A DNA stretch of 64,000 nucleotides, taken from a virus. Of this stretch, positions 15,466-22,848 are shown piece by piece. The DNA is taken from positions 1 to 64,000 of the IMG/VR virus record IMGVR_UViG_3300010354_000070. One strand, written 5' to 3'. Both the position numbers and the translations under genes were made by a program. Within the stretch, counting starts at the first letter, position 1; every line of letters starts with the position of its first letter. The notes beneath the pieces were generated by a model that saw only the letters and a list, made by a program, of their open reading frames with translations, ran no database searches and was not told the DNA's origin.

Positions 15466-16272
15466 TCAATCTTTTTTAGGCATTCTAGCACCACTCTTGT
15501 GACGTTCCTGTCCTCCCTCATCAGTATAAGTTTCTTTTTCTCTTCTTGGAGAAACATAACCTACACCAGGAACGTTTCCAGTCTGACCCCTATCTCTAGC
15601 AGCATTTCTCTCAGCTGCTCTTTGTGCCGCTCTCTTACGATTTCTATCGTATGAACTCATTGCTTCAACAATATCTTGCTTCCACTCCTCACTCATATGA
15701 GACATAATATTAATTGCTGCTTTATTTGTATCAGCGTAACCTTCGGCAACTAGGTATTCTAATAGGTAGTTAAAGAGGTTTGTTTCTTTAATAACTTTCT
15801 TTACTTTTTTAGGTTTTGTAGTCTTAGGATTATGAACTCTGGCGGGTCCAGCATGTGGCATCAATCTTGGACTTGGTTCAAGTTGAATTCTTTGTGGTGC
15901 TTCCTCATCAAGGTTCATATACATTTCATACATATCATCCCAAGTATAATCACTTAAATCATAACCTTCTTCCACAAGAGAATTCACCCAAGTTTCAACT
16001 TCTTCTTTTAGTCCTTTTCTTTTTCTTCTTCTAGCAACAGCGGACCTCATTCTTGCTTCTTCATCAGCAGCCTTCTCTGCTGCTCTCATTGCTTCAGGAT
16101 TACGATGCTTATATGCTCTATCTGCAGCAGCACCAGTAGCATCAATACGTGCGTTTAAAGCATTACTTACAGTTCTATCAGAAAGTTCATCAAGTTGCTC
16201 TACTTCTTCATTCACATTAGAGTAAATGGACTGATAGGCTTCATAAAGACCTACAATTTCTTGATCTCTCAT
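15466..16272 (-). CDS. Putative head-internal or structural protein
   Basis: A 268-residue basic protein not assignable to a T4 gene. It begins MRDQEIVGLYEAYQSIY, has an Ala/Arg-rich helical region (about 38-90), a TWVNSLVEEGYDLSDYTWDD segment, a NYLLEYLVAEGYADTNKAAI segment and a low-complexity basic end. The 'EEGYDLSDYTW' and 'EGYADT' modules are recalled as recurrent in cyanophage virion proteins. A GLYE at residues 8-11 fits the gp21 protease (L/I)-x-E rule, so N-terminal processing in the prohead is possible. A TATAAATA late box 24 bases before the start supports a virion role even though the gene sits among early genes. A terminator follows. Confidence 0.6.
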   Translation of the reverse strand: MRDQEIVGLYEAYQSIYSNVNEEVEQLDELSDRTVSNALNARIDATGAAADRAYKHRNPEAMRAAEKAADEEARMRSAVARRRKRKGLKEEVETWVNSLVEEGYDLSDYTWDDMYEMYMNLDEEAPQRIQLEPSPRLMPHAGPARVHNPKTTKPKKVKKVIKETNLFNYLLEYLVAEGYADTNKAAINIMSHMSEEWKQDIVEAMSSYDRNRKRAAQRAAERNAARDRGQTGNVPGVGYVSPRREKETYTDEGGQERHKSGARMPKKD

Positions 16273-16295
16273 TTTTTCTAAAAATACTTTTTAAG

Positions 16296-16303
16296 TATTT
16301 ATA
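16296..16303 (-). promoter_or_regulatory. T4-type late promoter box
   Basis: Minus strand TATAAATA, the T4 late -10 element recognised by gp55, 24 bases before the ATG of the putative head protein. It overlaps the end of the deformylase gene. Confidence 0.65.
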
Positions 16304-16739
16304 AATTATTTTCCTTTTCTATCATTAGTTTTCCCCAAAGATGGTCTATTTCGTGTTGAAGTATTCTTGCTTCTAAATTTTGATAGGTATCAATTCTTGG
16401 TTTTCCACTCAAATCACGATATTTAATTGTAATACTCTTATATCTTTTTACTGGAACAAAAGTTTCTGGTATGGATAAACATCCCTCATCACAAACTTCA
16501 GTAGTTTCCGAGTGTTTGATAATTTCTGGATTTATAAAACATTTTGGACTTTGATTTATAATGGCAACTACAATTTGCTTATTCACTCCAACTTGTGGTG
16601 CGGACAATCCAACACCTTGATTAGAAATCATTGTATCGACCATAGACGAACAAAAAGTCCGAATTGTATCATCAATCTTAGCAATTCTTTTTGATTTTTT
16701 TTCAAGAACTTTATCACCGATTTTTCTGATAGTAAGCAT
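16299..16739 (-). CDS. def: Peptide deformylase
   Basis: Metalloenzyme removing the formyl group from new proteins, 146 residues. All three catalytic motifs are intact: GVGLSAPQVG (motif I), EGCLSIPE (motif II, with the metal-binding Cys) and LQHEIDHL (motif III, HExxH). It lacks the long C-terminal extension of many bacterial enzymes, as phage versions do. An upstream Met at 16760 is possible, but the ATG at 16739 has a GGGGAAG ribosome site about ten bases before it. Cyanophage deformylases are thought to act on short-lived photosystem proteins such as D1; this is family knowledge. Gene order: after a terminator, before the putative head protein. Confidence 0.95.
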   Translation of the reverse strand: MLTIRKIGDKVLEKKSKRIAKIDDTIRTFCSSMVDTMISNQGVGLSAPQVGVNKQIVVAIINQSPKCFINPEIIKHSETTEVCDEGCLSIPETFVPVKRYKSITIKYRDLSGKPRIDTYQNLEARILQHEIDHLWGKLMIEKENNL

Positions 16740-16779
16740 AATTATTTCTTCCCCTATCATTTATTATTATTTAACAAAA

Positions 16780-16914
16780 CTAAAAAGCGTCTCGGTTGAG
16801 ACGCTTTAGAAGTGCTTTTTTTCGAGCATTTGCTTGTCGCAATGCTTGAGGTTTAAGTTTTCGTTTTTGTTCTTTTTTGGAGTGATGAACCCAATTTGGG
16901 ACTTGAGATGCCAC
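16780..16914 (-). CDS. 44-residue very basic protein, GTG start
   Basis: A small frame beginning at GTG 16914: (M)ASQVPNWVHHSKKEQKRKL, ending KALLKRLNRDAF. A GGAG ribosome site seven bases upstream and an extended -10 promoter at 16937-16942 fix this start rather than the longer in-frame reading that runs into gp46. About one third of residues are Lys or Arg, so it probably binds nucleic acid or ribosomes. Its last codons form the stem of a transcription terminator, so coding and termination share the same bases. Function unknown. Confidence 0.65.
   Translation of the reverse strand: MASQVPNWVHHSKKEQKRKLKPQALRQANARKKALLKRLNRDAF
16781..16807 (-). terminator. Intrinsic terminator within the 3' end of the 44-codon gene
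   Basis: Minus-strand perfect ten-base stem AAAGCGTCTC - AACC - GAGACGCTTT followed by TTAGTTTTG. The stop codon TAG lies in the U-rich tail. It ends the gp47-gp46 direction transcript or the short GTG-gene transcript. Confidence 0.85.
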
Positions 16915-16936
16915 GAGATTTCTCCGTTTGTGTTTT

Positions 16937-16942
16937 ATTATA
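16937..16942 (-). promoter_or_regulatory. Extended -10 promoter for the 44-codon gene
   Basis: Minus strand TGCTATAAT, a TG-N-TATAAT extended -10, 23 bases before the GTG start. The -35 region (TTCAGT at 16 bases) matches poorly, as is common with extended -10 promoters. Confidence 0.6.
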
Positions 16943-16993
16943 GCAGAAGAAAAATAAAACTGAAGAATGAGTGTGCCACTTTTAATACTGTCC

Positions 16994-18709
16994 TCAAACT
17001 TCAGCTTTATAAGAAAATCCGTTTTTCTTTTCAAATTTGATGGTGCAATCAAACTTATCTTGTAAATCAGGTTTATGAGAAATTACAAAAACATTCGCAT
17101 CTTTAATTATATAACGAATAATTTTCAGAAAATTATCAGTTCCAAATTCGTCAAGAGACCCATCAAAAACTTCATCAAATAAAATAATATTAGTATTTAC
17201 TGAATTTTTAATTCTTGCTATCTCACGCCAAGCAAAAATAAGAGCAAGATTAATTTTTGCTTTCTCACCTTCACTAAAAGAACTATATGAAAAATCTTCA
17301 TGTATTGGAGATTTTATAGTTTCATTAAATTCTTCATCCAGATGGAAATTGATATAAAAATCCATCATTTGTAGATAACGATTAACTTGTTGATTAATGA
17401 ACGGAAGATATTTTTTAATAATTTTTGTTTTTACTCCGTCATCCTTAAGTAAGGAATGAGTGAAATCGTAATAAACGATTTGTTCTTTTATTTTTGATAG
17501 TTCTTCAAATGTTTTTTGGAGATTTTCCTGAAATTCTTTTAATTTGTCATTTTCAGTATTTCTGTTTTTAAGTTGCTTGGTAATAGTTTGAATTTCTTGT
17601 TCCAGGTCTCGTATTTGTCTTTGGTTGGATGAAACCTGAGTATTGTTTTTAGAAATTTCATTATTGAGTTTAGTTATCTCCTTTGATAGAACATTAAATT
17701 GACGCTCTCGTTCTTGTTCTGACTTTATAGTTTCTTCAAGTTCTTTAAATCCTTGTTGAAGTTCTCTTGCTTTATTTTGAGCGTCATTAATTCTATTTAA
17801 TCTAAACTCTTCTTCTATCGTTTGAGTGCAAGTAGGGCATACCGTATTTTTACTGAAAAATTGATGCTCTTTGGTGATTACAGATACTTTTTGAGAGATT
17901 TTACCCTTTAAATTGTTAAGCTTTACTAACTTATCACTAGCACCAATAACTTCTTCTTGTTCTTTCGTATATCCAAAAATTTGTTCCTCAATTTTAGAAT
18001 TCTCAAGCATATAAATGCCAACTTCTTTGTCTAAGTTATCAATCTTTTTTTGATTAGCATTAATATTGGCATTACCACGATTTTCTAATTCTTCAATGAA
18101 ACTTTTTTGCATCTCAATTTTTTCTTTTAGATTTACTTTAGAAATTTCTAAAGTTTTAATCTGTTCTTTTTGAGTTCTTATTTTATCTTTAATCAAAGAA
18201 TTCATTACAGAAAAAATACGAATATCTAAAAGGTCTTCAATGACTTCACGACGATGTGCCGCAGGCAATTGCATAAAGGGAACAAAAGTGCTTGAACCCA
18301 TAATTACGATTTGAGTAAAACTCCGAAAGTTTACCTTAAGAATATTCTCTTCTAATACTTTTTGATTTACACGGTCATCTGCTTCTTTGTGTAAAGGAGA
18401 ACCATTTACTTCAATATCAAAAACATTAGGTTTAATGCCACGCCGCACAAGATAATTGCGACTATTAACTGAAAACTCAATTTCAACCAAGCACTCTTTT
18501 TCATTTACACTATTGATTAATTGGTTTTTATTAATTTTGCGAAATGCCTTATTAAAAAGAACAAAACATAAAGCATCTAAAATTGTACTTTTTCCAGCTC
18601 CATTTGTACCAATTATAAGATTTGTATTATGTTTGCAAAAGTCAATTTCAATAAATTGGTTGCCACTACTCAAAAAGTTCTTATAACGAATTTTTTTAAA
18701 GATAATCAT
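16994..18709 (-). CDS. 46: Recombination nuclease subunit gp46 (SbcC/Rad50-like)
   Basis: ATPase subunit of the gp46/gp47 nuclease, which trims DNA ends for recombination-dependent replication and degrades host DNA. 571 residues (T4: 560). Walker A is GTNGAGKST near residue 35; long coiled-coil arms span about 170-420; a CPTC zinc hook sits near residue 298; the ABC signature is SFSEGEKAKINLAL; Walker B is IILFDEVFDGSLD. All motifs are intact. A DUF3110-like gene separates it from gp47, with start and stop overlapping by a few bases. Downstream are the small GTG gene and a terminator. Confidence 0.96.
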   Translation of the reverse strand: MIIFKKIRYKNFLSSGNQFIEIDFCKHNTNLIIGTNGAGKSTILDALCFVLFNKAFRKINKNQLINSVNEKECLVEIEFSVNSRNYLVRRGIKPNVFDIEVNGSPLHKEADDRVNQKVLEENILKVNFRSFTQIVIMGSSTFVPFMQLPAAHRREVIEDLLDIRIFSVMNSLIKDKIRTQKEQIKTLEISKVNLKEKIEMQKSFIEELENRGNANINANQKKIDNLDKEVGIYMLENSKIEEQIFGYTKEQEEVIGASDKLVKLNNLKGKISQKVSVITKEHQFFSKNTVCPTCTQTIEEEFRLNRINDAQNKARELQQGFKELEETIKSEQERERQFNVLSKEITKLNNEISKNNTQVSSNQRQIRDLEQEIQTITKQLKNRNTENDKLKEFQENLQKTFEELSKIKEQIVYYDFTHSLLKDDGVKTKIIKKYLPFINQQVNRYLQMMDFYINFHLDEEFNETIKSPIHEDFSYSSFSEGEKAKINLALIFAWREIARIKNSVNTNIILFDEVFDGSLDEFGTDNFLKIIRYIIKDANVFVISHKPDLQDKFDCTIKFEKKNGFSYKAEV

Positions 18710-18963
18710 TTTTTAGGAGGAATTACAATATCGTCAGGAGTAATCACAGCATAGTGATAATTATACATCTTACATGTGTTTATTGCAACATCATCATCAA
18801 CTTCAACAACATCCATTTCAGTTTCTTCTTGGTCCTCTAACATTAAAGCATAACGAACTGCATCGTCCTTATCTTCAAATAAAAACAAGACCTTACGCCC
18901 ATATTGGTCTTGAACTGCATATGCACCATCGTCTTTTTTATCTTTAAGTGTGAGAAGAAACAT
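18706..18963 (-). CDS. DUF3110-like small protein
   Basis: An 85-residue acidic protein, MFLLTLKDKKDDGAYAVQDQ onward. The segment VLFLFEDKDDAVRYALMLEDQ closely recalls DUF3110, a small domain widespread in cyanobacteria and cyanophages. Function unknown. An upstream in-frame start at 18978 exists, but the ATG at 18963 overlaps the gp47 stop (TGATG) and begins the protein where the family does. The stop overlaps the gp46 start, so it is translated within the gp47-gp46 unit. A host-like domain supports a cyanobacterial host. Confidence 0.75.
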   Translation of the reverse strand: MFLLTLKDKKDDGAYAVQDQYGRKVLFLFEDKDDAVRYALMLEDQEETEMDVVEVDDDVAINTCKMYNYHYAVITPDDIVIPPKK

Positions 18964-20000
18964 CACTCTACTTCGCAAGCTTGTGAATAAAGGTCTTGAA
19001 ATATATTTTTAATCTTCTGCTTATCAAATTGAAAATCAGATTCATCAATATACCGATAAAGAATTGAAATTGTATTCTCTTCTTCATCAATCACGAATTC
19101 TTCATTTTCTTGTATATCAAAGTTTTCAACAATTTTTAATTCTTGAACTCCAGCACTATAAAGTTTATCAACAAATTTTTCAAAATCTTTTGGTTTTGAT
19201 TTTTTACGAACAATCACTTTTACAATCTTATTTTGATACTCTGTTGTGTCAAATAACTGATAAGGAGTGTCTTCATAATAAACATTATGAAATAATTTAT
19301 AAGGATTATTTACTGGAGTATGTTCTAATGTTTCTGTATCAAAAATATGAAAACCACGAGTATCATTTACATCAGTCCAAAACATTTCATAAGGATTTCC
19401 CAAATAAAATACTTTTCCATTATTGGAACGAGTATGATAATGACCTGAAAATACTTTAGTAAATTTATCAAAAATCTTTGGATCCATTCCATGGTCTTCC
19501 ATCAAAAGATTTTTATTCACACGAAATCCATTAAGTTCCAAATGCCCAAAAGCAACTTTCGCTTTTGACTTTTTAATTACTTTCAGTGTCTCATCATAAT
19601 TTTCAGTGCAAATCCAAGGAACAAGAGTTATATCAATATCTCCAATTCTTGTGTTTGTAGGGGACCTATAAGTTTTGATATTTGGATAATCATTTAAGAG
19701 AAGAGACGGTGAATTGATTTCAGTTGAATTGCGAAGGAAAATGTCATGATTTCCCACAATCATATGAACTTCATATTTTGATAGTGGGTCAAGAACTACT
19801 CTTCTCGTCCAATCAAGTCCCCCAAAATCAATACTTTTACGATTGTCAAATGCATCCCCCATATGAATGACTGTAGTAACTCCTTCTTTTTCTAAAGTTG
19901 GAAAAAATACATTATTATAAAATAATTCAAAATAGTCGTGCATATGCCGAGAGGCTCTTTTAAACGACCAGTGTGTATCTGTTAAAATAGCTACACGCAT
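18963..20000 (-). CDS. 47: Recombination nuclease subunit gp47 (SbcD/Mre11-like)
   Basis: Mn2+-dependent nuclease partner of gp46, 345 residues (T4: 339). Metallophosphoesterase motifs are in order: AILTDTHWSF (motif I, D-x-H), VIHMGDAFDNR (GD), IVGNHDIF (GNHD), FGHLELNGF and FSGHYHTR (GHxH). All catalytic residues are intact. It starts at the stop of gp55 (TAATG-type overlap) and ends overlapping the DUF3110-like gene, so gp55-47-46 form one unit driven by the promoter at 20555-20584. Confidence 0.96.
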   Translation of the reverse strand: MRVAILTDTHWSFKRASRHMHDYFELFYNNVFFPTLEKEGVTTVIHMGDAFDNRKSIDFGGLDWTRRVVLDPLSKYEVHMIVGNHDIFLRNSTEINSPSLLLNDYPNIKTYRSPTNTRIGDIDITLVPWICTENYDETLKVIKKSKAKVAFGHLELNGFRVNKNLLMEDHGMDPKIFDKFTKVFSGHYHTRSNNGKVFYLGNPYEMFWTDVNDTRGFHIFDTETLEHTPVNNPYKLFHNVYYEDTPYQLFDTTEYQNKIVKVIVRKKSKPKDFEKFVDKLYSAGVQELKIVENFDIQENEEFVIDEEENTISILYRYIDESDFQFDKQKIKNIFQDLYSQACEVE

Positions 20001-20521
20001 TACCTACTTCCGCTCCTATAAGAAATGTTGTCTTTGATTGAGTTGTAATCGCTATTATGCCCTGAAAGAAGCGTATCGTCAACCACCATGACTTCATCAA
20101 AACCAGTTCTTTCAATGATTTTAGTTTTAATTTCTAACTGTTTTTTTTCTCTTTGTATTCTTCGGAGAAAAGCATAATGAATAATTTGAGTAAAATAGGC
20201 AAATGGATTGCTTGATTTTTCTGGGTCAAAATTATGAATATATTGAATTGAATTTTCTATTCCATCTGAAATCATATCTTCACGAAACATATAATTCACA
20301 AAGTTTGGTTTATATGATAAGTGAGTAGCAATTTTAAGAAAACATTCTCCTAAGTAATCAGGTATTCGTGGTTTTCCATCCCAATTACCACCCTTTGGAG
20401 GGTTTTTCCCATACTTTTCAAAATATTTTTTCTCAGCAACAGAAATTCTAGCACGATAATTAATAAGTGCTTCAAGTAATTCTTTGTTATTTACATAATG
20501 CTCTGCTTTTTTCTTTGGCAT
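20000..20521 (-). CDS. 55: Late-transcription sigma factor gp55
   Basis: Phage sigma factor that directs host RNA polymerase to TATAAATA late promoters with help from the gp45 clamp. 173 residues (T4: 185). The core SNPFAYFTQIIHYAFLRRIQ matches the region-2 helices that bind the polymerase and melt the -10 box; FREDMISDGIENSIQYIHNF precedes it. A region 4 is absent, as in T4 gp55. It is preceded by a host-type promoter, as expected for an early/middle gene that switches on late genes. Confidence 0.93.
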   Translation of the reverse strand: MPKKKAEHYVNNKELLEALINYRARISVAEKKYFEKYGKNPPKGGNWDGKPRIPDYLGECFLKIATHLSYKPNFVNYMFREDMISDGIENSIQYIHNFDPEKSSNPFAYFTQIIHYAFLRRIQREKKQLEIKTKIIERTGFDEVMVVDDTLLSGHNSDYNSIKDNISYRSGSR

Positions 20522-20554
20522 CTTACATTGTTATTTTTTCTATCAGATATACTT

Positions 20555-20584
20555 ATTATAACACATTAAAGAAAGTATTGACAA
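20555..20584 (-). promoter_or_regulatory. 55: Sigma-70-type promoter for gp55-47-46
   Basis: Minus strand TTGTCA - 18 bases - TATAAT, with TGT before the -10 (extended). Start expected near 20548, about 27 bases before the gp55 ATG. The -35 region also reads TTGACA on the plus strand. Confidence 0.7.
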
Positions 20585-20664
20585 TATTTGAATATATGAG
20601 TAGGATACCTTTGTTGGGTTTGGAGATAGGGTATAGCTAAGCTTTAAATAATACTTAAAGTAAC

Positions 20665-21138
20665 CTATTGAGACTTATAAAGGTCCTCAAGTTTTTTACG
20701 AGCATCTTTAACAGAAGAAATATAACCCATCTTAGAAGAAGGTTTTACTTTACCAGAGACAGAAGAACTAATAGCATCTATAATATCTTCATCATTACCA
20801 CAAATATAATTTTCATATATTGCTATAAGTTTATCATCTTTAGTTTCTGTCATTGTTATAATTTTATCCATACGAATAATAAAAATATCATCATTTGAAG
20901 TTTCAATCCAAGATTTTGCTTTTACAAACATACCTCTTTGATTGGTAATTATTTTCATTACTATTGGATTTTGGAGAATAACAATTGGGTCTCCATCATT
21001 TTCATCTGTCATAGATACAGCAAATATTTCTTCACCAGATACTAGTTTAATGACAGCATAGAACTCTTCACTAACAGGACTTTGTTTTTTAATTTCTTTT
21101 CGTTTTCTTTTAAAAATATTCTTAAGTAGTTTAATCAT
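20665..21138 (-). CDS. Beta-rich protein, third member of a small paralogous set
   Basis: A 157-residue protein of unknown function. A basic N-terminus (KRKRKEIKKQ) is followed by AVIKLVSGEEIFAVSMTD, VILQNPIVMKII, FVKAKSWIETSNDDIFII and IITMTE: the same strand-SGE, NP, aromatic-W, acidic turn, strand layout seen in the products at 5382-5648 and 5611-5946. The fold resembles a small Sm-like barrel, by inference only. The C-terminus has a Ser-rich linker and a helix. It overlaps the C-terminal uvsW fragment by eight bases, so it is co-transcribed with it. Confidence 0.65.
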   Translation of the reverse strand: MIKLLKNIFKRKRKEIKKQSPVSEEFYAVIKLVSGEEIFAVSMTDENDGDPIVILQNPIVMKIITNQRGMFVKAKSWIETSNDDIFIIRMDKIITMTETKDDKLIAIYENYICGNDEDIIDAISSSVSGKVKPSSKMGYISSVKDARKKLEDLYKSQ

Positions 21139-22027
21139 TTTTGATTGGTATATTTACTATATCGTAGTTAAAGTTTTCTTCATTATAAATTTTAATTCTT
21201 TCAATTAAGTGATTTAAGGTATAATTTTTTCTTGACTTGTAACTAATATCATCAGCAATGTCATATAATGTTGCTTTTGTTTTCTGATTACTTTTTCTTA
21301 GAACTCTTCCTATTGATTGTAAATTACGAACTCTAGATTTTGAAGGTGAAGCAAAAATAACATTATGTAAATTTTTAATATTAATGCCAGTGCTAAAAGT
21401 TCCATAAGACGCAACAATAATTGCGTCATTTTCTTTTTCTGTAATTTCTCTTACTTTTTCTCTATCATCAACATCCACTCCACCATGAATAAAGAATATT
21501 TTACGGTTCATAATATTATTACTTTTATTTATTAACTCATATAAAGGCTCTCCGTGTGTTTCTACACGATTAAAAAGAACTAGAGTGTTTCCTTTTAAAT
21601 CTAAACAAAGATTTTTTATGAAATTATTTCTTTTAGAATGATTAATCAAATATTGAATTTCATCCTCATATGTTTCAAATCTATTTGGTTGATGTTTGAG
21701 TAATAAAACTTTAATATCAAGAGTAGCAAGATGACCTTTTTTCATAAGTTCATCTGTGTTAATAATTTTATATGATGGTCCAAATAATCCTTCTAAAACC
21801 CATTTATGAGTTTGGGACCCATCAAGAGTTCCAGTAAATCCAAATCTATATTTTGCATTATCACATTTAGTCATTATAGATACTAAGGATTTACTTTTAA
21901 AAATGTGACATTCATCACCAACTATCACATTAAATCTGGAAAAGTATTGCTTGGGGAGTTTGTAAATGGACTGCCAAGTGCTGCAAATTACATTTGGTAT
22001 TTGGTGTTGTATTTTTCTAATTTTCAT
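21131..22027 (-). CDS. uvsW: UvsW helicase, C-terminal fragment
   Basis: Second part of the T4 UvsW superfamily-2 helicase, which remodels R-loops and recombination intermediates. It begins MKIRKIQHQIPNVICSTWQS, where the helicase sequence resumes, then shows motif II (VGDECHIF), motif III (GFTGTLDG), motif V (ASYGTFSTGINIKN) and motif VI (QSIGRVLRKS). Motifs I and Ia are missing because they are encoded in the separate fragment at 22693-23445. Together the two pieces cover the full protein with only a linker at the break. The start lies inside the HNH gene end (11-base overlap), so it is probably translated by coupling. No C-intein ending (His-Asn) is visible before the helicase residues. 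Confidence 0.9.
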   Translation of the reverse strand: MKIRKIQHQIPNVICSTWQSIYKLPKQYFSRFNVIVGDECHIFKSKSLVSIMTKCDNAKYRFGFTGTLDGSQTHKWVLEGLFGPSYKIINTDELMKKGHLATLDIKVLLLKHQPNRFETYEDEIQYLINHSKRNNFIKNLCLDLKGNTLVLFNRVETHGEPLYELINKSNNIMNRKIFFIHGGVDVDDREKVREITEKENDAIIVASYGTFSTGINIKNLHNVIFASPSKSRVRNLQSIGRVLRKSNQKTKATLYDIADDISYKSRKNYTLNHLIERIKIYNEENFNYDIVNIPIKND

Positions 22028-22736
22028 TTTTAATTTTTTTAATAATTGTATTTGATAATGGTCCTCTTTTTGGAATTTTCCCAGAAAGAATGTAATTGAA
22101 TGTAGATAAAGAACAATTAAGTACTTGGTCGCAAATTTGTTTTGTAGTCAAATCATTATCAATTGAAATCCAAGTATTACCAAAATCTAAACTATATTCG
22201 TACCTATACTTTTTACACAAATAATGATTTTTCCCACTTGTTTTTTCAACTTTTTTCTTAACAATGTTTTTATCTAGCATTGGATTATTTGTTACAAAAA
22301 TATTTGTTCCATTTTTTTCTCTATTTGATATGGTTTTTTCATGAATTGATTTATTTTTAAATGGGGAGTTTATTTTTGACCATTCTTTCAGTTCTTTAAT
22401 TCTTTTTTCTTGTAAAATTTGATATAATCTACTATTATAGTTAAAATTTGTTTTTATTGTTTTCATACTCATAGCATTAATAGCACAAAGCATTTTATAA
22501 TAATCTTGATTTTTGGTGAATTTTGTTAAACATAAATGACATATATAATGTTCTTTTGGCGTTAATTTTATAATATTTTCTTTTTCGTCACTTCCACCCA
22601 TTGATCTTGGTATTATATGGTGATTTTCTCCTTCAGAAATTGGCGAATTAATTCTATTGATTATTATATTTTTATACCAATTTAAATATTTGTTATTTTT
22701 TAATGGTTGATAACCATCTATCGTCAATTTCATCAT
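22017..22736 (-). CDS. HNH homing endonuclease inside split uvsW
   Basis: Homing endonuclease of 239 residues. The HNH nuclease signature is HHIIPRSMGGSDEKEN followed by LTPKEHYICHLCLTKF, giving the double His, central Asn and final His of the beta-beta-alpha metal site. An N-terminal NKYLNWYKNIIINRI helix precedes it, as usual in this phage family. The C-terminal TKQICDQVLNCSLSTFNYIL resembles a helix-turn-helix DNA-binding unit (NUMOD type), followed by a basic end. It is in the same direction as uvsW and overlaps both halves (44 and 11 bases). It is of the same family as the left-edge endonuclease. Likely cause of the uvsW fracture. Confidence 0.92.
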   Translation of the reverse strand: MMKLTIDGYQPLKNNKYLNWYKNIIINRINSPISEGENHHIIPRSMGGSDEKENIIKLTPKEHYICHLCLTKFTKNQDYYKMLCAINAMSMKTIKTNFNYNSRLYQILQEKRIKELKEWSKINSPFKNKSIHEKTISNREKNGTNIFVTNNPMLDKNIVKKKVEKTSGKNHYLCKKYRYEYSLDFGNTWISIDNDLTTKQICDQVLNCSLSTFNYILSGKIPKRGPLSNTIIKKIKNEN

Positions 22737-22848
22737 CTTCGTTCAATTCTCTTGCTAATTTTTTCTTGTTATTTATGAGATTTATAGTTTGATTGCCATC
22801 AAACTTATATTGATTGCCATCAACAGTAGTTACATAAACCGATATCGG
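22693..22848 (-). other. Hint-like extension of the uvsW N-fragment
   Basis: Residues 200-250 of the fragment: PISVYVTTVDGNQYKFDGNQ, then INLINNKKKLARELNEDDEI and a short end. The strand - D/G turn - strand - KKLARELNEDDEI layout resembles the block-B region of Hint (intein) domains, where a DD/DG hairpin is followed by a lysine-rich turn and 'ARDVKVGDYL'-like strand. But there is no Cys at the junction and no block A; a Ser at 202 is the only candidate nucleophile. It could be an intein remnant, part of a split intein, or unrelated sequence carried in with the endonuclease gene. Confidence 0.45.

Noticed and set aside
20578-20606. Plus-strand TTGACA-N17-TAGGAT as an annotated promoter.
   Set aside because: No plus-strand gene follows and the -35 is the mirror of the better minus-strand promoter; kept only as a finding.
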